Below are positions 17,184-25,371 of a stretch of DNA of 64,000 nucleotides, one piece after another. The stretch covers positions 2,465,001 to 2,529,000 of the forward strand of contig NZ_CP138858.1 in assembly GCF_033878955.1 (NCBI RefSeq), in the 5' to 3' direction. A model generated the notes under the pieces. The model had not been told where the DNA came from, made no database searches, and saw nothing but the letters and a program-made list of their open reading frames with translations. Every line of letters begins with the position of its first letter. Position 1 is the stretch's first letter. A program made the position numbers and the translations under genes. Source of the DNA: Coraliomargarita algicola (lineage in GTDB: Bacteria; Verrucomicrobiota; Verrucomicrobiia; Opitutales; Coraliomargaritaceae).

Positions 17184-18581
17184 TTGGCACGCGTTAAACA
17201 AAGCTCAATCGAAACCATCAAACACCAAGTCAACTTGGTCGATGTCGTCTCCCCCTACGCTCAACTCAAAAAAGCCGGGCGCTCATGGAAAGGACTCAGC
17301 CCATTCACGCAGGAAAAAACGGCCTCCTTTTACGTACACCCGGACCGCGGCTTTTATAAATGCTTCAGCACCGGTGAAGGCGGCGATTGTTTCACTTTTA
17401 TAATGAAACAGGAAAACCTCGAATTCATCGAGGCAGTCGAGTTCTTGGCAAAAAAGTTTAACATCACCCTCGAATACGAAGAAGGCGGCCCCTCGCGCGA
17501 AGAAATGTCGTTGCGCAAACAGATCTTCGAGCTCCACGAACTCGCCACCACATGGTTTCACCAGCAGTTCCTCGAATCAGCCGAAGCAGGCCCCGTCCGC
17601 GATTACTGGAAAAATCAACGCGGCTTCACCCCGGAAACTGCTAAAGAAGTCAAGATCGGCTACGCCCCTGCTGCCCGTGATGCTTTCGCACTCTACTGTA
17701 AAGAGCGCAAGGTGTCGACTGCAGCCATGCATCAGTCCGGGCTATTCTTTGCCCGCGACGGCGAGCGTAATTACGAATACTTCAAATCCCGCTTTCGTGG
17801 CCGCCTGATGATCCCGATCCGCGATGTGCAAGGTCGCGTCGTCGCTTTCACTGCGCGCCAACTGCCACAAACCCCGGAAGACGACCCTGCCCGCGAAGCC
17901 AAATACGTCAACTCCCCCGAAACCCCCATTTTCCACAAGGGGCGTATTCTCTTCGGCATGGATCACGCCCGCACTCACCTCAAAGACGGAGAAAGCTTCC
18001 TGCTGGTAGAAGGCCAGCTCGATGCAATTCGCTGCTGGTCCGTAGGCCTCCACACCGCAGTCGCCCCGCAGGGCACCGCCATTACCGACGATCAGATGCA
18101 CCTACTACGCCGCTATGAGCCTAAAAGCATCGAGTGCCTACTCGACGGCGACGCCGCAGGCCGAAAAGCCGCGCTACGTGCATTGCCACTCGCCTTCAAG
18201 GCTGGCTTGGAGTTCCGCTTCTTACTGTTGCCTGACAAGGCCGACCCCGATGACCTGCTGCGAGAACAGGGCGCAGAAGCACTGGAGCCGCTACGACAAA
18301 ATTCCAAAAGCGCCATCGAGTTGCTCGTCGCCGACAACCTCCCTGAAGGACGCAGCCCGACCACCAACGAAAAGACCACCGCTCTACGCGCAGTGTTCGA
18401 CCTACTGCACCACGTGCCGTCCGAAGTCGCCCGCGAGGACTACATCCAGATTGCCGCTCGCCTGGTAAACGTCGACCCCATGGCCGCCCTACGCGACTTC
18501 CAAAAGGACCCGCCCCACGCCCGGCTTTCAGTCGCGAAGAAGCCACCCCCACTCCCAAGACAACCCGAGACCCGCTATTGA
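17184..18581 (+). CDS. dnaG: DNA primase, N-terminal and TOPRIM part (frame broken before the C-terminal domain)
   Basis: A 465-residue primase core that makes RNA primers at the replication fork. It starts at TTG. Residues 1-100 correspond to the CHC2 zinc-binding domain, but three of four ligands are replaced (Ser39, Thr42, Cys60 kept, Thr63). The RNA polymerase domain and TOPRIM follow: RGRLMIPIRDVQGRVVAFTAR, FLLVEGQLDAIRCW (catalytic Glu), CLLDGDAAGRKAALRAL (metal Asp) and PDKADPDDLL. The helicase-binding domain lies in the next frame (18578-19006). The reading frame -1 to this one is open from about 18503 and gives a natural linker, so residues after about FQK are probably not the true ones. 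rpoD follows, as in the classical dnaG-rpoD arrangement. Confidence 0.93.
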   Translation: MARVKQSSIETIKHQVNLVDVVSPYAQLKKAGRSWKGLSPFTQEKTASFYVHPDRGFYKCFSTGEGGDCFTFIMKQENLEFIEAVEFLAKKFNITLEYEEGGPSREEMSLRKQIFELHELATTWFHQQFLESAEAGPVRDYWKNQRGFTPETAKEVKIGYAPAARDAFALYCKERKVSTAAMHQSGLFFARDGERNYEYFKSRFRGRLMIPIRDVQGRVVAFTARQLPQTPEDDPAREAKYVNSPETPIFHKGRILFGMDHARTHLKDGESFLLVEGQLDAIRCWSVGLHTAVAPQGTAITDDQMHLLRRYEPKSIECLLDGDAAGRKAALRALPLAFKAGLEFRFLLLPDKADPDDLLREQGAEALEPLRQNSKSAIELLVADNLPEGRSPTTNEKTTALRAVFDLLHHVPSEVAREDYIQIAARLVNVDPMAALRDFQKDPPHARLSVAKKPPPLPRQPETRY

Positions 18582-19006
18582 CACAGGCCGCTTGGGAGCT
18601 ACTTTGGCTCGTTTTACATCATCCAGAACACGCCAAAAAGCTGTCAGAAATTATTGATTACGAATGGATTAATACAAATTCCACCACTGGCCGCCTACTC
18701 TCACGCCTACTTGCGGAGCTGCGCGAAGGAATGATTGAGAGCGTCGACCAAATAGAAAATATCATTGATACCATTGAAGAACGCCAACTCTTAGCCGATA
18801 TTCATTCCCGCGAACTCAGCATTGAAGCGCCTGCCAAACAAATCGTATCCTGCCTCGAACGTCTCCGACGTAATCATGTAGACGCCCAGATTAAACATTT
18901 AAAACAAAAGATCATCAACGCAGCCCCCGAATCACAGATAGAGCTGATGCGTGAACAAAAAGCACTGATCCGCAACGTAGCGCAGCCCCTTCAACTCCAA
19001 CTTTAA
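18578..19006 (+). CDS. dnaG: DNA primase C-terminal (DnaB-binding) domain, in the -1 frame
   Basis: 142 codons from a TTG that overlaps the stop of the primase core (TTGA). The sequence TQAAWELLWLVLHHPEHA is the usual start of the DnaG C-terminal helical domain, which contacts DnaB helicase, and the length (about 140) matches. Core plus this piece gives 607 residues when one base is restored, close to normal DnaG. The frame is open upstream of the TTG and reads TPTPKTTRDPLL, a plausible linker. So this is either a separate coupled ORF, a -1 frameshift product, or a one-base deletion in the sequence. Confidence 0.85.
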   Translation: MTQAAWELLWLVLHHPEHAKKLSEIIDYEWINTNSTTGRLLSRLLAELREGMIESVDQIENIIDTIEERQLLADIHSRELSIEAPAKQIVSCLERLRRNHVDAQIKHLKQKIINAAPESQIELMREQKALIRNVAQPLQLQL

Positions 19007-19032
19007 GACCGCACAAACTCACGAAACTAATT

Positions 19033-20925
19033 ATGTCAGCCGCGAAAAAGAATACCGAAGAAGAAGAAATTCCCACCAATAAAGCCGACGCCGAAAAAGC
19101 ACCGGCCAAAAAGAAGGTCGCGAAGAAAGCCGCACCTAAGAAAAAAACCGCGCCCAAGAAAAAAGTCGTGACCGAAGATGATACAGATGACGCAAAGCTC
19201 GTAGCTGCCACTGAGAAAGCCGCCAAAAAGCGCAAGCTCTCCCCCAAGGCGCAAGAAAAGCTCAACGAGCGCATCCGCAACCTGATCCGCCTCTCGAAAG
19301 AGCAGAGCTTCCTCACTTACAAAGACATCAATCAAGCCCTGCCCGATTCCGTCAATAACCCCGACGAAATCGAAAATGTCATTTCAATCCTGCAAAACCT
19401 CGAAGTCGAGATCCTCGACGACAACGAAGTCGACGCCTTCAAGGCACGCCAGGAAGAGACCGAAGAGAAAGAAGTTCGCACTTCCCAAAACGACATCCTC
19501 GACGATCCCGTCCGCATGTATCTCAAGCAAATGGGCCAAGTGCCCCTGCTGACACGTGAGGAAGAAGTCGCCATTTCCAAGCGCATCGAAAAGGCCGAAC
19601 TTAAAGCACAAGACGCCCTATTCTCCACCGCACTCACACTCGAATTTCAAAACAACGTCGTACAAAAGCTGCTCAACCGCGAAGAACGCTTTGACCGAGT
19701 GGTGCTGGATAAGAAAATCGAAAGCCGCGAGGCTTACTTCAACAGCCTCCCCAAGCTACTCGAAGAAGCGCACCGCCTAGGCGAGCGCATCTACGCCGCA
19801 TGGGATAGCCACGTAAATGCAAGCAACGAGGCCAACGCCAAGCGTGCCCGCACTCGCATGATGAAATACGAGGAGGAACTACGCAAAGTGCTGCGTAAAT
19901 ACTGCCTCAAACTCAAATGCTTCGAAGATTTCCTCAACGACCTCACACCGGTCTACCGCGAAGTTTCCAATCTATATGACGACTTGGCAGATGCCGACAT
20001 GGTTTCTGCCCGCCGCAAAACCAAGGTCGATGTCAAAGCCACTCAAGAGCGCCTGGATGAGATCAAGGCGGAGTTCAAGATGGATTCACGCGAATTCATG
20101 GAGATCATACGCGAAGTGCGGCTCGGCATGCGCGAGGCTCACAAAGCCAAAACTGAAATGGTCGAAGCCAACTTGCGCCTCGTAATCTCGATCGCCAAGA
20201 AATACACCAACCGCGGACTCTCCTTTCTCGACCTCATTCAAGAAGGTAATATGGGCCTAATGAAAGCGGTAGAGAAATTTGAATACCGCCGTGGCTACAA
20301 ATTCTCCACCTACGCTACTTGGTGGATTCGTCAGGCGATCACTCGCTCGATTGCAGACCAGGCACGGACCATTCGTATCCCGGTGCATATGATCGAGACC
20401 CTCAATAAGGTCATGCAAGTGCAAAAGCAACTCCTGCAAGAGCTCGGCCATGAACCTACCGCTGAAGAAGTCGCGGACGAAATGAACCTCCCGATCGAGC
20501 GCGTGCAGTCCATAATGAAGATGGCACAACAGCCGATCTCACTCCAGAGCCCGGTAGGCGACTCCGACGACACCAACTTCGGCGACTTCATCGAAGACAA
20601 AGGCGCGGAAAATCCATACGACATGACTGCCTACAGTTTGCTGCGCGAAAAGATCACCGACGTGCTCGACTCGCTCACAGAGCGTGAACGCCGCGTGCTC
20701 TCACTGCGCTTCGGCCTTGCAGACGGCTACTCCCGCACCTTGGAAGAAGTCGGCCGCCAGTTCAAAGTCACCCGTGAGCGTATTCGCCAAATCGAAGCCA
20801 AAGCACTGCGCAAGATGCGCCACCCGACGCGTATCCGCCAGCTACATGGCTTCTTCGAGGGTGACATCAACCTCGAAAAACCCGGCATGGACAGCATCAA
20901 ACGGGAAAACGCCAAACATAAATAA
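19033..20925 (+). CDS. rpoD: primary RNA polymerase sigma factor (sigma-70)
   Basis: A 630-residue RpoD. A Lys/Ala-rich histone-H1-like tail occupies residues 8-50 and is followed by region 1.1-like helices (KEQSFLTYKDINQALP). Region 1.2 is DDPVRMYLKQMGQVPLLTREEE. A non-conserved region follows, then regions 2.1-2.4 (ANLRLVISIAKKYTNRGLSFLDLIQEGNMGLMKAVEKFEYRRG; TYATWWIRQAITRSIADQARTIRIPVHM), region 3 (QPISLQSPVGDSDDTNFGDFIED) and region 4 with helix-turn-helix (TLEEVGRQFKVTRERIRQIEAKALRKM). It directs transcription of housekeeping genes. It follows dnaG by 26 bases, as in the macromolecular-synthesis operon, but rpsU is not adjacent. Confidence 0.98.
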   Translation: MSAAKKNTEEEEIPTNKADAEKAPAKKKVAKKAAPKKKTAPKKKVVTEDDTDDAKLVAATEKAAKKRKLSPKAQEKLNERIRNLIRLSKEQSFLTYKDINQALPDSVNNPDEIENVISILQNLEVEILDDNEVDAFKARQEETEEKEVRTSQNDILDDPVRMYLKQMGQVPLLTREEEVAISKRIEKAELKAQDALFSTALTLEFQNNVVQKLLNREERFDRVVLDKKIESREAYFNSLPKLLEEAHRLGERIYAAWDSHVNASNEANAKRARTRMMKYEEELRKVLRKYCLKLKCFEDFLNDLTPVYREVSNLYDDLADADMVSARRKTKVDVKATQERLDEIKAEFKMDSREFMEIIREVRLGMREAHKAKTEMVEANLRLVISIAKKYTNRGLSFLDLIQEGNMGLMKAVEKFEYRRGYKFSTYATWWIRQAITRSIADQARTIRIPVHMIETLNKVMQVQKQLLQELGHEPTAEEVADEMNLPIERVQSIMKMAQQPISLQSPVGDSDDTNFGDFIEDKGAENPYDMTAYSLLREKITDVLDSLTERERRVLSLRFGLADGYSRTLEEVGRQFKVTRERIRQIEAKALRKMRHPTRIRQLHGFFEGDINLEKPGMDSIKRENAKHK

Positions 20926-20994
20926 GATCGCAAAGGCACTCCCACTACTATTTATTAAACTTAACAGAATAGTAAGCTACCTGTAACATTAAAT

Positions 20995-21405
20995 ATGCGC
21001 CATAAATCTCTACTCCTCCTAGCACTCGCTGCTGGCTCTCTCTCCCTTCTCAGTGGTTGCGGCGGGCACAACGGTGTCCGAGTGACTGAAGGCGATCAGC
21101 AGATCGGCACAGCACAAACCGGCACTGTGATCGCGGTCGATTCTGCTACAGTCGTCCATGTCAACGAATTCGAGCGTCTCGCCACTTTGCGTAACGCACG
21201 TGAATTTGCCGAAGGCACATTCCTCGAAACACGCGACAGACAAGGCACAAAGACTGCCACACTCAAAACACGCAGCCACCGCGAAGGGCTACGGACAGCT
21301 GATATTCTGGAAGGACTGCCCGATATCAATGACCGTGCAGAACCCGTCAGCGCCAGTGAAAGTGCCCGCCTCGAAAAAATATATCGCGATCCCGTAGACG
21401 AGTAA
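20995..21405 (+). CDS. small lipoprotein of unknown function
   Basis: A 136-residue protein with a clear lipoprotein signal peptide: MRHKSLLLLALAAGSLS, then lipobox LLSGC at residues 18-22. The mature part is short, polar and basic-acidic mixed (TGTVIAVDSATVVHVNEFERLATLRNAREFAEG) with no motif I recognise. Its start is 70 bases after rpoD and tatA begins 58 bases after its stop, so co-transcription is possible. Anchoring in the inner or outer membrane is expected. Confidence 0.75.
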   Translation: MRHKSLLLLALAAGSLSLLSGCGGHNGVRVTEGDQQIGTAQTGTVIAVDSATVVHVNEFERLATLRNAREFAEGTFLETRDRQGTKTATLKTRSHREGLRTADILEGLPDINDRAEPVSASESARLEKIYRDPVDE

Positions 21406-21462
21406 ATCATCACCCGTGGCACTTTCATTCCATCCGTAAAACACCCGAACTTCCAAGCTCAA

Positions 21463-21723
21463 ATGAGTTCACTTGCTTTCATTCAAAACATCAATGGTCC
21501 GGAGATTCTCTTGATCTTCCTCATCGTCCTGCTTCTATTTGGAGCGAAACGCTTGCCAGAGCTGTTCAAATCGTTCGGGAAATCGATCCGTGAATTCAAA
21601 AAAGCGACCTCAGAAATTGAAGATGATGTCCGCAGTGCCATGGAAGAGGAGCCCACCAAACCTGCAGCCAAGCCAGTCGAGTCCAGCAAAAGCACGGACG
21701 TGGACGACAAAAAATCTTCGTAA
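21463..21723 (+). CDS. tatA: twin-arginine translocase TatA/TatE subunit
   Basis: An 86-residue TatA-type protein. One N-terminal membrane helix (about residues 12-30, GPEILLIFLIVLLLFG) is followed by the hallmark FGAKRLPELFKSFGKSIREFKKA amphipathic helix and an acidic, Lys-rich tail. With TatC it forms the pore that exports folded, cofactor-bearing proteins. The N-terminus NGPEILLI has the usual Glu before the hydrophobic core. tatC and tatB are not in this window. Convergent with the photolyase gene, 11 bases apart. Confidence 0.95.
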   Translation: MSSLAFIQNINGPEILLIFLIVLLLFGAKRLPELFKSFGKSIREFKKATSEIEDDVRSAMEEEPTKPAAKPVESSKSTDVDDKKSS

Positions 21724-21734
21724 AGCTTCCGGCC

Positions 21735-23162
21735 CTAAGCTGATTTAAATTGCTCCAAAGCAGCAAGAGCACGCGCTCGACCCACTTTATGATCAATGAT
21801 GGGAGCAGGATAGTTTTTGCCAATTTCAACTCCGGCATATTCCAGAATCGAATCCGGTGCCTCCCACGGGACATGCATATACTTGGCTGGCATTTTTCGC
21901 AGTTCCGGCAGGTAGCGCTTCACATACGCCCCCTCAGGGTCAAATTTCTGGCCCTGTAAAATCGGATTAAAGACACGAAAATAGGGAGCAGCATCGGCGC
22001 CACAGCCACCACTCCATTGCCAACCGAGCGTATTACTCGCAAGGTCGGCATCGACCAAAGTGTCCCAAAACCACTTCGCACCCGCACGCCAGTCGTGTAG
22101 CAAGTGCTTCACTAGAAACGAGGAGACAATCATTCGCACCCGGTTGTGCATCCAACCCGTCTGCCACAGCTGCCGCATACCCGCATCGACAATCGGATAC
22201 CCCGTCTGCCCCATTTGCCATGCTTTCAGGACGGCATCATCCGACTCCCATGGAAAGCTGTCATACTCCGCTCGCAGCGCTTGGTCGGGCGTATGCGGAA
22301 AATGATACAACACATTGTAAGCAAACTCGCGCCAGTAGATCTCCTTGGCGTAAACAGACGCACCTGCACCAGCGAGATCAGTCCTATCGGCGAGCGCTGC
22401 CATTACTTGACGCGGCCCGATCTGCCCCCAATGCAAATAGGGAGACAAGCATGAAGTCCCGTCGCAATCAGGTCGATCCCGCCCGGTAGCATAGTCCTCA
22501 ACCGCAGCAGAAAGAAATTGATCCAGCCGCCCCCGCGCCGCCGCTTCCGTAGGCAACCAGTGCGTCTCAAAGCCGCGATACCACGGAATCGCTGGCAGTA
22601 AATTCAGCGATTCCAGCGGCGTGGACCACGGAAAGCTCTCGGGGAAACGCATCGCGGGCAAATCAGGCAGTGCAAGTGGAGGCAGAGGCCGGTCTTTAAC
22701 TTTTTTCCAATAGGGAGTATACACTTTGTATGGTTGCCCGCTTCCAGTTGCCGCGGTGTGTGGCTCGTTGAGCAAGCTACTATTAAAACTCTCCACCTGA
22801 AGACCGTCCTCTCGCAGGGCACGCTTGACCTGCGCGTCTAACTCCCGCAGAGACGATTCATAACGTCGATTCCACAAGACACGCGTGGCCCCCGTCGTTT
22901 TAATAATATCCCTCAACTCGGCGAGTGAAGTCCCCTCGCGCAGAATCAACTCTCCGCCCTGCGCCCTCAACTCCTCTCTCAGGCCCTTCAGGGCTTGATG
23001 TAGCCACCACTTCGATGCAGCCCCAGGTGCCCAGGCCCCCGCCTCCTCGGGCGCCCAGATAAATACCGGCACGATTGGTGCCCCCAACTCAATTGCAGCT
23101 GCTAGCGCAGAATTATCAGCAAGTCGCAAATCCTTGCGAAACCAAAGAAGAGTAGGAGACAT
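21735..23162 (-). CDS. deoxyribodipyrimidine photolyase (CPD class I type)
   Basis: A 475-residue DNA photolyase/cryptochrome-family flavoprotein that repairs UV-made pyrimidine dimers using light. The N-terminal alpha/beta domain begins TLLWFRKDLRLADNSALAAA. The FAD-binding helical part shows GTSCLSPYLHWGQIGPRQV, EFAYNVLYHFPH, KAWQMGQTGYPIVDAGMRQLWQTGWMHNRVRMIVSSFLVKHLL (FAD and Trp electron-relay region) and DADLASNTLGWQWSGGCGADAAPYFRVFNP. All core motifs are intact. ATG at 23162 gives the family N-terminus; ATG at 23168 is two codons longer. Divergent from the nitroreductase gene. Confidence 0.96.
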   Translation of the reverse strand: MSPTLLWFRKDLRLADNSALAAAIELGAPIVPVFIWAPEEAGAWAPGAASKWWLHQALKGLREELRAQGGELILREGTSLAELRDIIKTTGATRVLWNRRYESSLRELDAQVKRALREDGLQVESFNSSLLNEPHTAATGSGQPYKVYTPYWKKVKDRPLPPLALPDLPAMRFPESFPWSTPLESLNLLPAIPWYRGFETHWLPTEAAARGRLDQFLSAAVEDYATGRDRPDCDGTSCLSPYLHWGQIGPRQVMAALADRTDLAGAGASVYAKEIYWREFAYNVLYHFPHTPDQALRAEYDSFPWESDDAVLKAWQMGQTGYPIVDAGMRQLWQTGWMHNRVRMIVSSFLVKHLLHDWRAGAKWFWDTLVDADLASNTLGWQWSGGCGADAAPYFRVFNPILQGQKFDPEGAYVKRYLPELRKMPAKYMHVPWEAPDSILEYAGVEIGKNYPAPIIDHKVGRARALAALEQFKSA

Positions 23163-23298
23163 CGGCATATGTAATAAGCGCACAAGTGAGCCAAACATTA
23201 CACCCCTTTTCATAAAACCTAAGAAACAAATAATTCAAGACTACCGAAAGGCAGAGCTTTTCTTGCAATATCAGAACTTAATCGCAAATTCCAGCCCC

Positions 23299-23904
23299 AT
23301 GGACACAACCACCGCAATTCACCAACGCCGCTCCGTCAAACACTACGACCCGAACCACAAGATGTCGGAAGTCGAAATTCAGGAGCTACTCGAACTGGCA
23401 CTACTCTCCCCCACTTCGTTTAATATGCAAAACTGGCGCTTCGTAGTTGTCACCGACCCCGAGAAACGCGCAGCCATCCAAGCTGCCGCTTGGAATCAAG
23501 CTCAAGTTACGGAAGCATCCATTACAATTTTACTTTGCGCCGACCTCCATGCGCATGAAGACGCGGGGCGCTACTGGGTAAATGCCCCCGAGCCCGTGCA
23601 AGAGATGCTGGTCCCCATGATCGCACCCTTTTATGGCAGCAACCCACAACTACAGCGCGATGAAGCGATGCGCTCAATCGGCATCGCCGCACAAACACTC
23701 ATGCTCGCCGCAAAATCCATGGGCTACGACTCCTGCCCCATGATCGGCTTTGATCCGATTAAAGTCGGCGAAATCATCGCACTGCCCGAACATCATGTAA
23801 TCGGCATGATGCTCACCGTCGGTAAAGCAATCAAAGACGCCAACGCACGAGGTGGACAACTCCCCATCGAAGAAGTCGTCTTTCGCGATCAATTCCCCGC
23901 ATAA
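23299..23904 (+). CDS. nitroreductase-family flavoprotein
   Basis: A 201-residue FMN-dependent oxidoreductase. The family N-terminus AIHQRRSVKHYDP (FMN phosphate contacts RRSVK) is followed by LLELALLSPTSFNMQNWRFVVVTD and, later, AAKSMGYDSCPMIGFDPIKVGEIIALPEHHVIGMMLTVG. The frame is open further upstream, but ATG at 23299 starts the recognised domain. Members reduce nitro compounds, quinones or enones with NAD(P)H; the substrate here is unknown. Confidence 0.92.
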   Translation: MDTTTAIHQRRSVKHYDPNHKMSEVEIQELLELALLSPTSFNMQNWRFVVVTDPEKRAAIQAAAWNQAQVTEASITILLCADLHAHEDAGRYWVNAPEPVQEMLVPMIAPFYGSNPQLQRDEAMRSIGIAAQTLMLAAKSMGYDSCPMIGFDPIKVGEIIALPEHHVIGMMLTVGKAIKDANARGGQLPIEEVVFRDQFPA

Positions 23905-23979
23905 AAACAGCCCAACCCCTTCTCTAATTTTCGCTAAAAAAGTTTTGCTTCTCTGGCAGCACAGCCGTTCACTCCCGAA

Positions 23980-24321
23980 ATGTACGAACTAACTGGAACT
24001 GTAAAAGAAATCTTCGACGAAAAAACCTTTGGGAGTGGCTTCAACGTGCGCGAATTCGTCGTAACCACGGATGCGGACAAATACCCGCAAGACATCTGCC
24101 TCCAATGCGTCAAAGAAAAAGTCGAGATGGTCAACAAGCTGAACAAAGGCGAAAAAGTCAAAGTCAGCTTCGACCTGCGGGGACGCGAATACCAAGGCCG
24201 CTATTTTGTCAACCTGAACGCCTGGAAGGTCGAAGCGACCGGAGCAGGCGGTAATACAAGCGATGAACCTCCCCCATTTGACCCAGCTGACGAAATCCTA
24301 GACGAAGAGCCTCCCTTCTAA
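23980..24321 (+). CDS. DUF3127 protein with an SSB-like acidic tip
   Basis: A 113-residue soluble protein of the DUF3127 family, mostly seen in Bacteroidota and relatives: MYELTGTVKEIFDEKTFGSGFNVREFVVTT, then VKVSFDLRGREYQGRYFVNLNAWKVE, a strand pattern like an OB fold. The C-terminus is a disordered acidic tail ending DEILDEEPPF. This matches the form of the SSB C-terminal tip (acidic residues, then Pro-Phe) that recruits repair and replication enzymes. A single-stranded nucleic-acid-binding role is inferred from these two features and is not proven. Confidence 0.85.
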   Translation: MYELTGTVKEIFDEKTFGSGFNVREFVVTTDADKYPQDICLQCVKEKVEMVNKLNKGEKVKVSFDLRGREYQGRYFVNLNAWKVEATGAGGNTSDEPPPFDPADEILDEEPPF

Positions 24322-24405
24322 GAGACTAAAGCATTTCGAATGCTTCAACTCGGAGATTGCGCTTCATCAGGAGATTCTTTCCACTGACTGAAGCTTTCTC
24401 AACAT

Positions 24406-24840
24406 ATGAAACGCATCGTCATCATAAACGGCCCCAACCTTGACCGACTCGGCATTCGCGAGCCGGACATTTATGGCGACCAAACACTGACTGATCTGGA
24501 AAACCTCCTAACCGAAGAGGCCGAAGCCTTAGGCGTGCAGGTGCAGTTTTACCAAAGCAACCATGAGGGCTTCATCATCGATGAAATCGGTGAATATGCC
24601 GACTCAGAGATCTTTGGCCTGATCATCAACCCAGGCGCACTGACACATACCAGCCTCGCCCTACACGATGCACTCGCAGGCTGCGACCTCCCCACGATTG
24701 AAGTTCACATAAGCAACATCTACCGCCGGGAAGAAATACGCCGACACTCCCTCACCGCCCCCGCCTGTATCGGTGTCATTTCCGGCCTAGGCTTCGACGG
24801 CTACATCGCCGCACTGCGGCACTTAGCAAAGCTCGACTAA
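24406..24840 (+). CDS. aroQ: 3-dehydroquinate dehydratase, type II
   Basis: A 144-residue type II dehydroquinase that makes 3-dehydroshikimate in the shikimate pathway. Motifs: NGPNLDRLGIREPDIYG (substrate lid with catalytic Arg and the following Tyr), FYQSNHEGFIIDEI, INPGALTHTSLAL (Asn and Thr contacts) and EVHISNIYRREEIRRHS, where the His is the general acid. Length and motif spacing are standard. The SWIB gene starts 109 bases after its stop. Confidence 0.96.
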   Translation: MKRIVIINGPNLDRLGIREPDIYGDQTLTDLENLLTEEAEALGVQVQFYQSNHEGFIIDEIGEYADSEIFGLIINPGALTHTSLALHDALAGCDLPTIEVHISNIYRREEIRRHSLTAPACIGVISGLGFDGYIAALRHLAKLD

Positions 24841-24949
24841 ATCTCGAATAATTCCCGGAAATTTGAATGTCGGCACACCTGGCGCCGACAGCAAGAATCC
24901 AATGAAATTAGGCATTCGCCTACAAAACAACAAAACGAAAGACAACACT

Positions 24950-25279
24950 ATGGCAGACGAACCCAAAGGACTGAACAAACCCGTCAAACTCAAAGCCGAA
25001 TTGGCCTCCTTCCTCGGAGCAACAGAGCTTCCTCGCACAGAGATCACTAAGAAACTCTGGGACTACATCAAAGGCGAAGGCCTCCAAACCAAAACCGAAA
25101 ACGGCAAGCCTGAAAACGCTGGCAAATTCATCGTCGCCGATGCCAAATTGCTTCCGATTCTCCGCAACACCAACTCCACCAGCAAGTCCGGAAAAGTAAC
25201 CGACCTACGGAACCTAGCCGAAGGCCAAACCATCAACATGATGCAAATGGCTGCCGTCGTAGGTGCCAACGTCGAGTAA
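24950..25279 (+). CDS. bacterial SWIB/MDM2-domain protein
   Basis: A 109-residue SWIB-domain protein: LKAELASFLGATELPRTEITKKLWDYIKGEGLQ, then ENAGKFIVADAKLLPIL and MMQMAAVVGANVE. SWIB domains occur in eukaryotic chromatin remodellers, in Chlamydiae (including a topoisomerase I fusion) and in Verrucomicrobiota. A free-standing form suggests a DNA- or chromatin-associated protein of unknown partner. ATG at 24950 begins the compact domain; an in-frame ATG at 24863 would add 29 residues without similarity. A strong terminator follows. Confidence 0.9.
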   Translation: MADEPKGLNKPVKLKAELASFLGATELPRTEITKKLWDYIKGEGLQTKTENGKPENAGKFIVADAKLLPILRNTNSTSKSGKVTDLRNLAEGQTINMMQMAAVVGANVE

Positions 25280-25304
25280 GAACACAGAAAACTCACTTTC
25301 AAAG

Positions 25305-25337
25305 CGGCTGTTTCCTTGCGAAGCAGCCGTTTTTTTT
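25305..25337 (+). terminator. intrinsic terminator after the SWIB gene
   Basis: A 10-bp stem (CGGCTGTTTC with GAAGCAGCCG, one G-T pair) with a 5-base loop is followed by eight T (25330-25337). It lies 25 bases after the SWIB stop. Confidence 0.9.
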
Positions 25338-25371
25338 GTGCAACGCAATAGCTCCCCACAGCAAACGCCCC

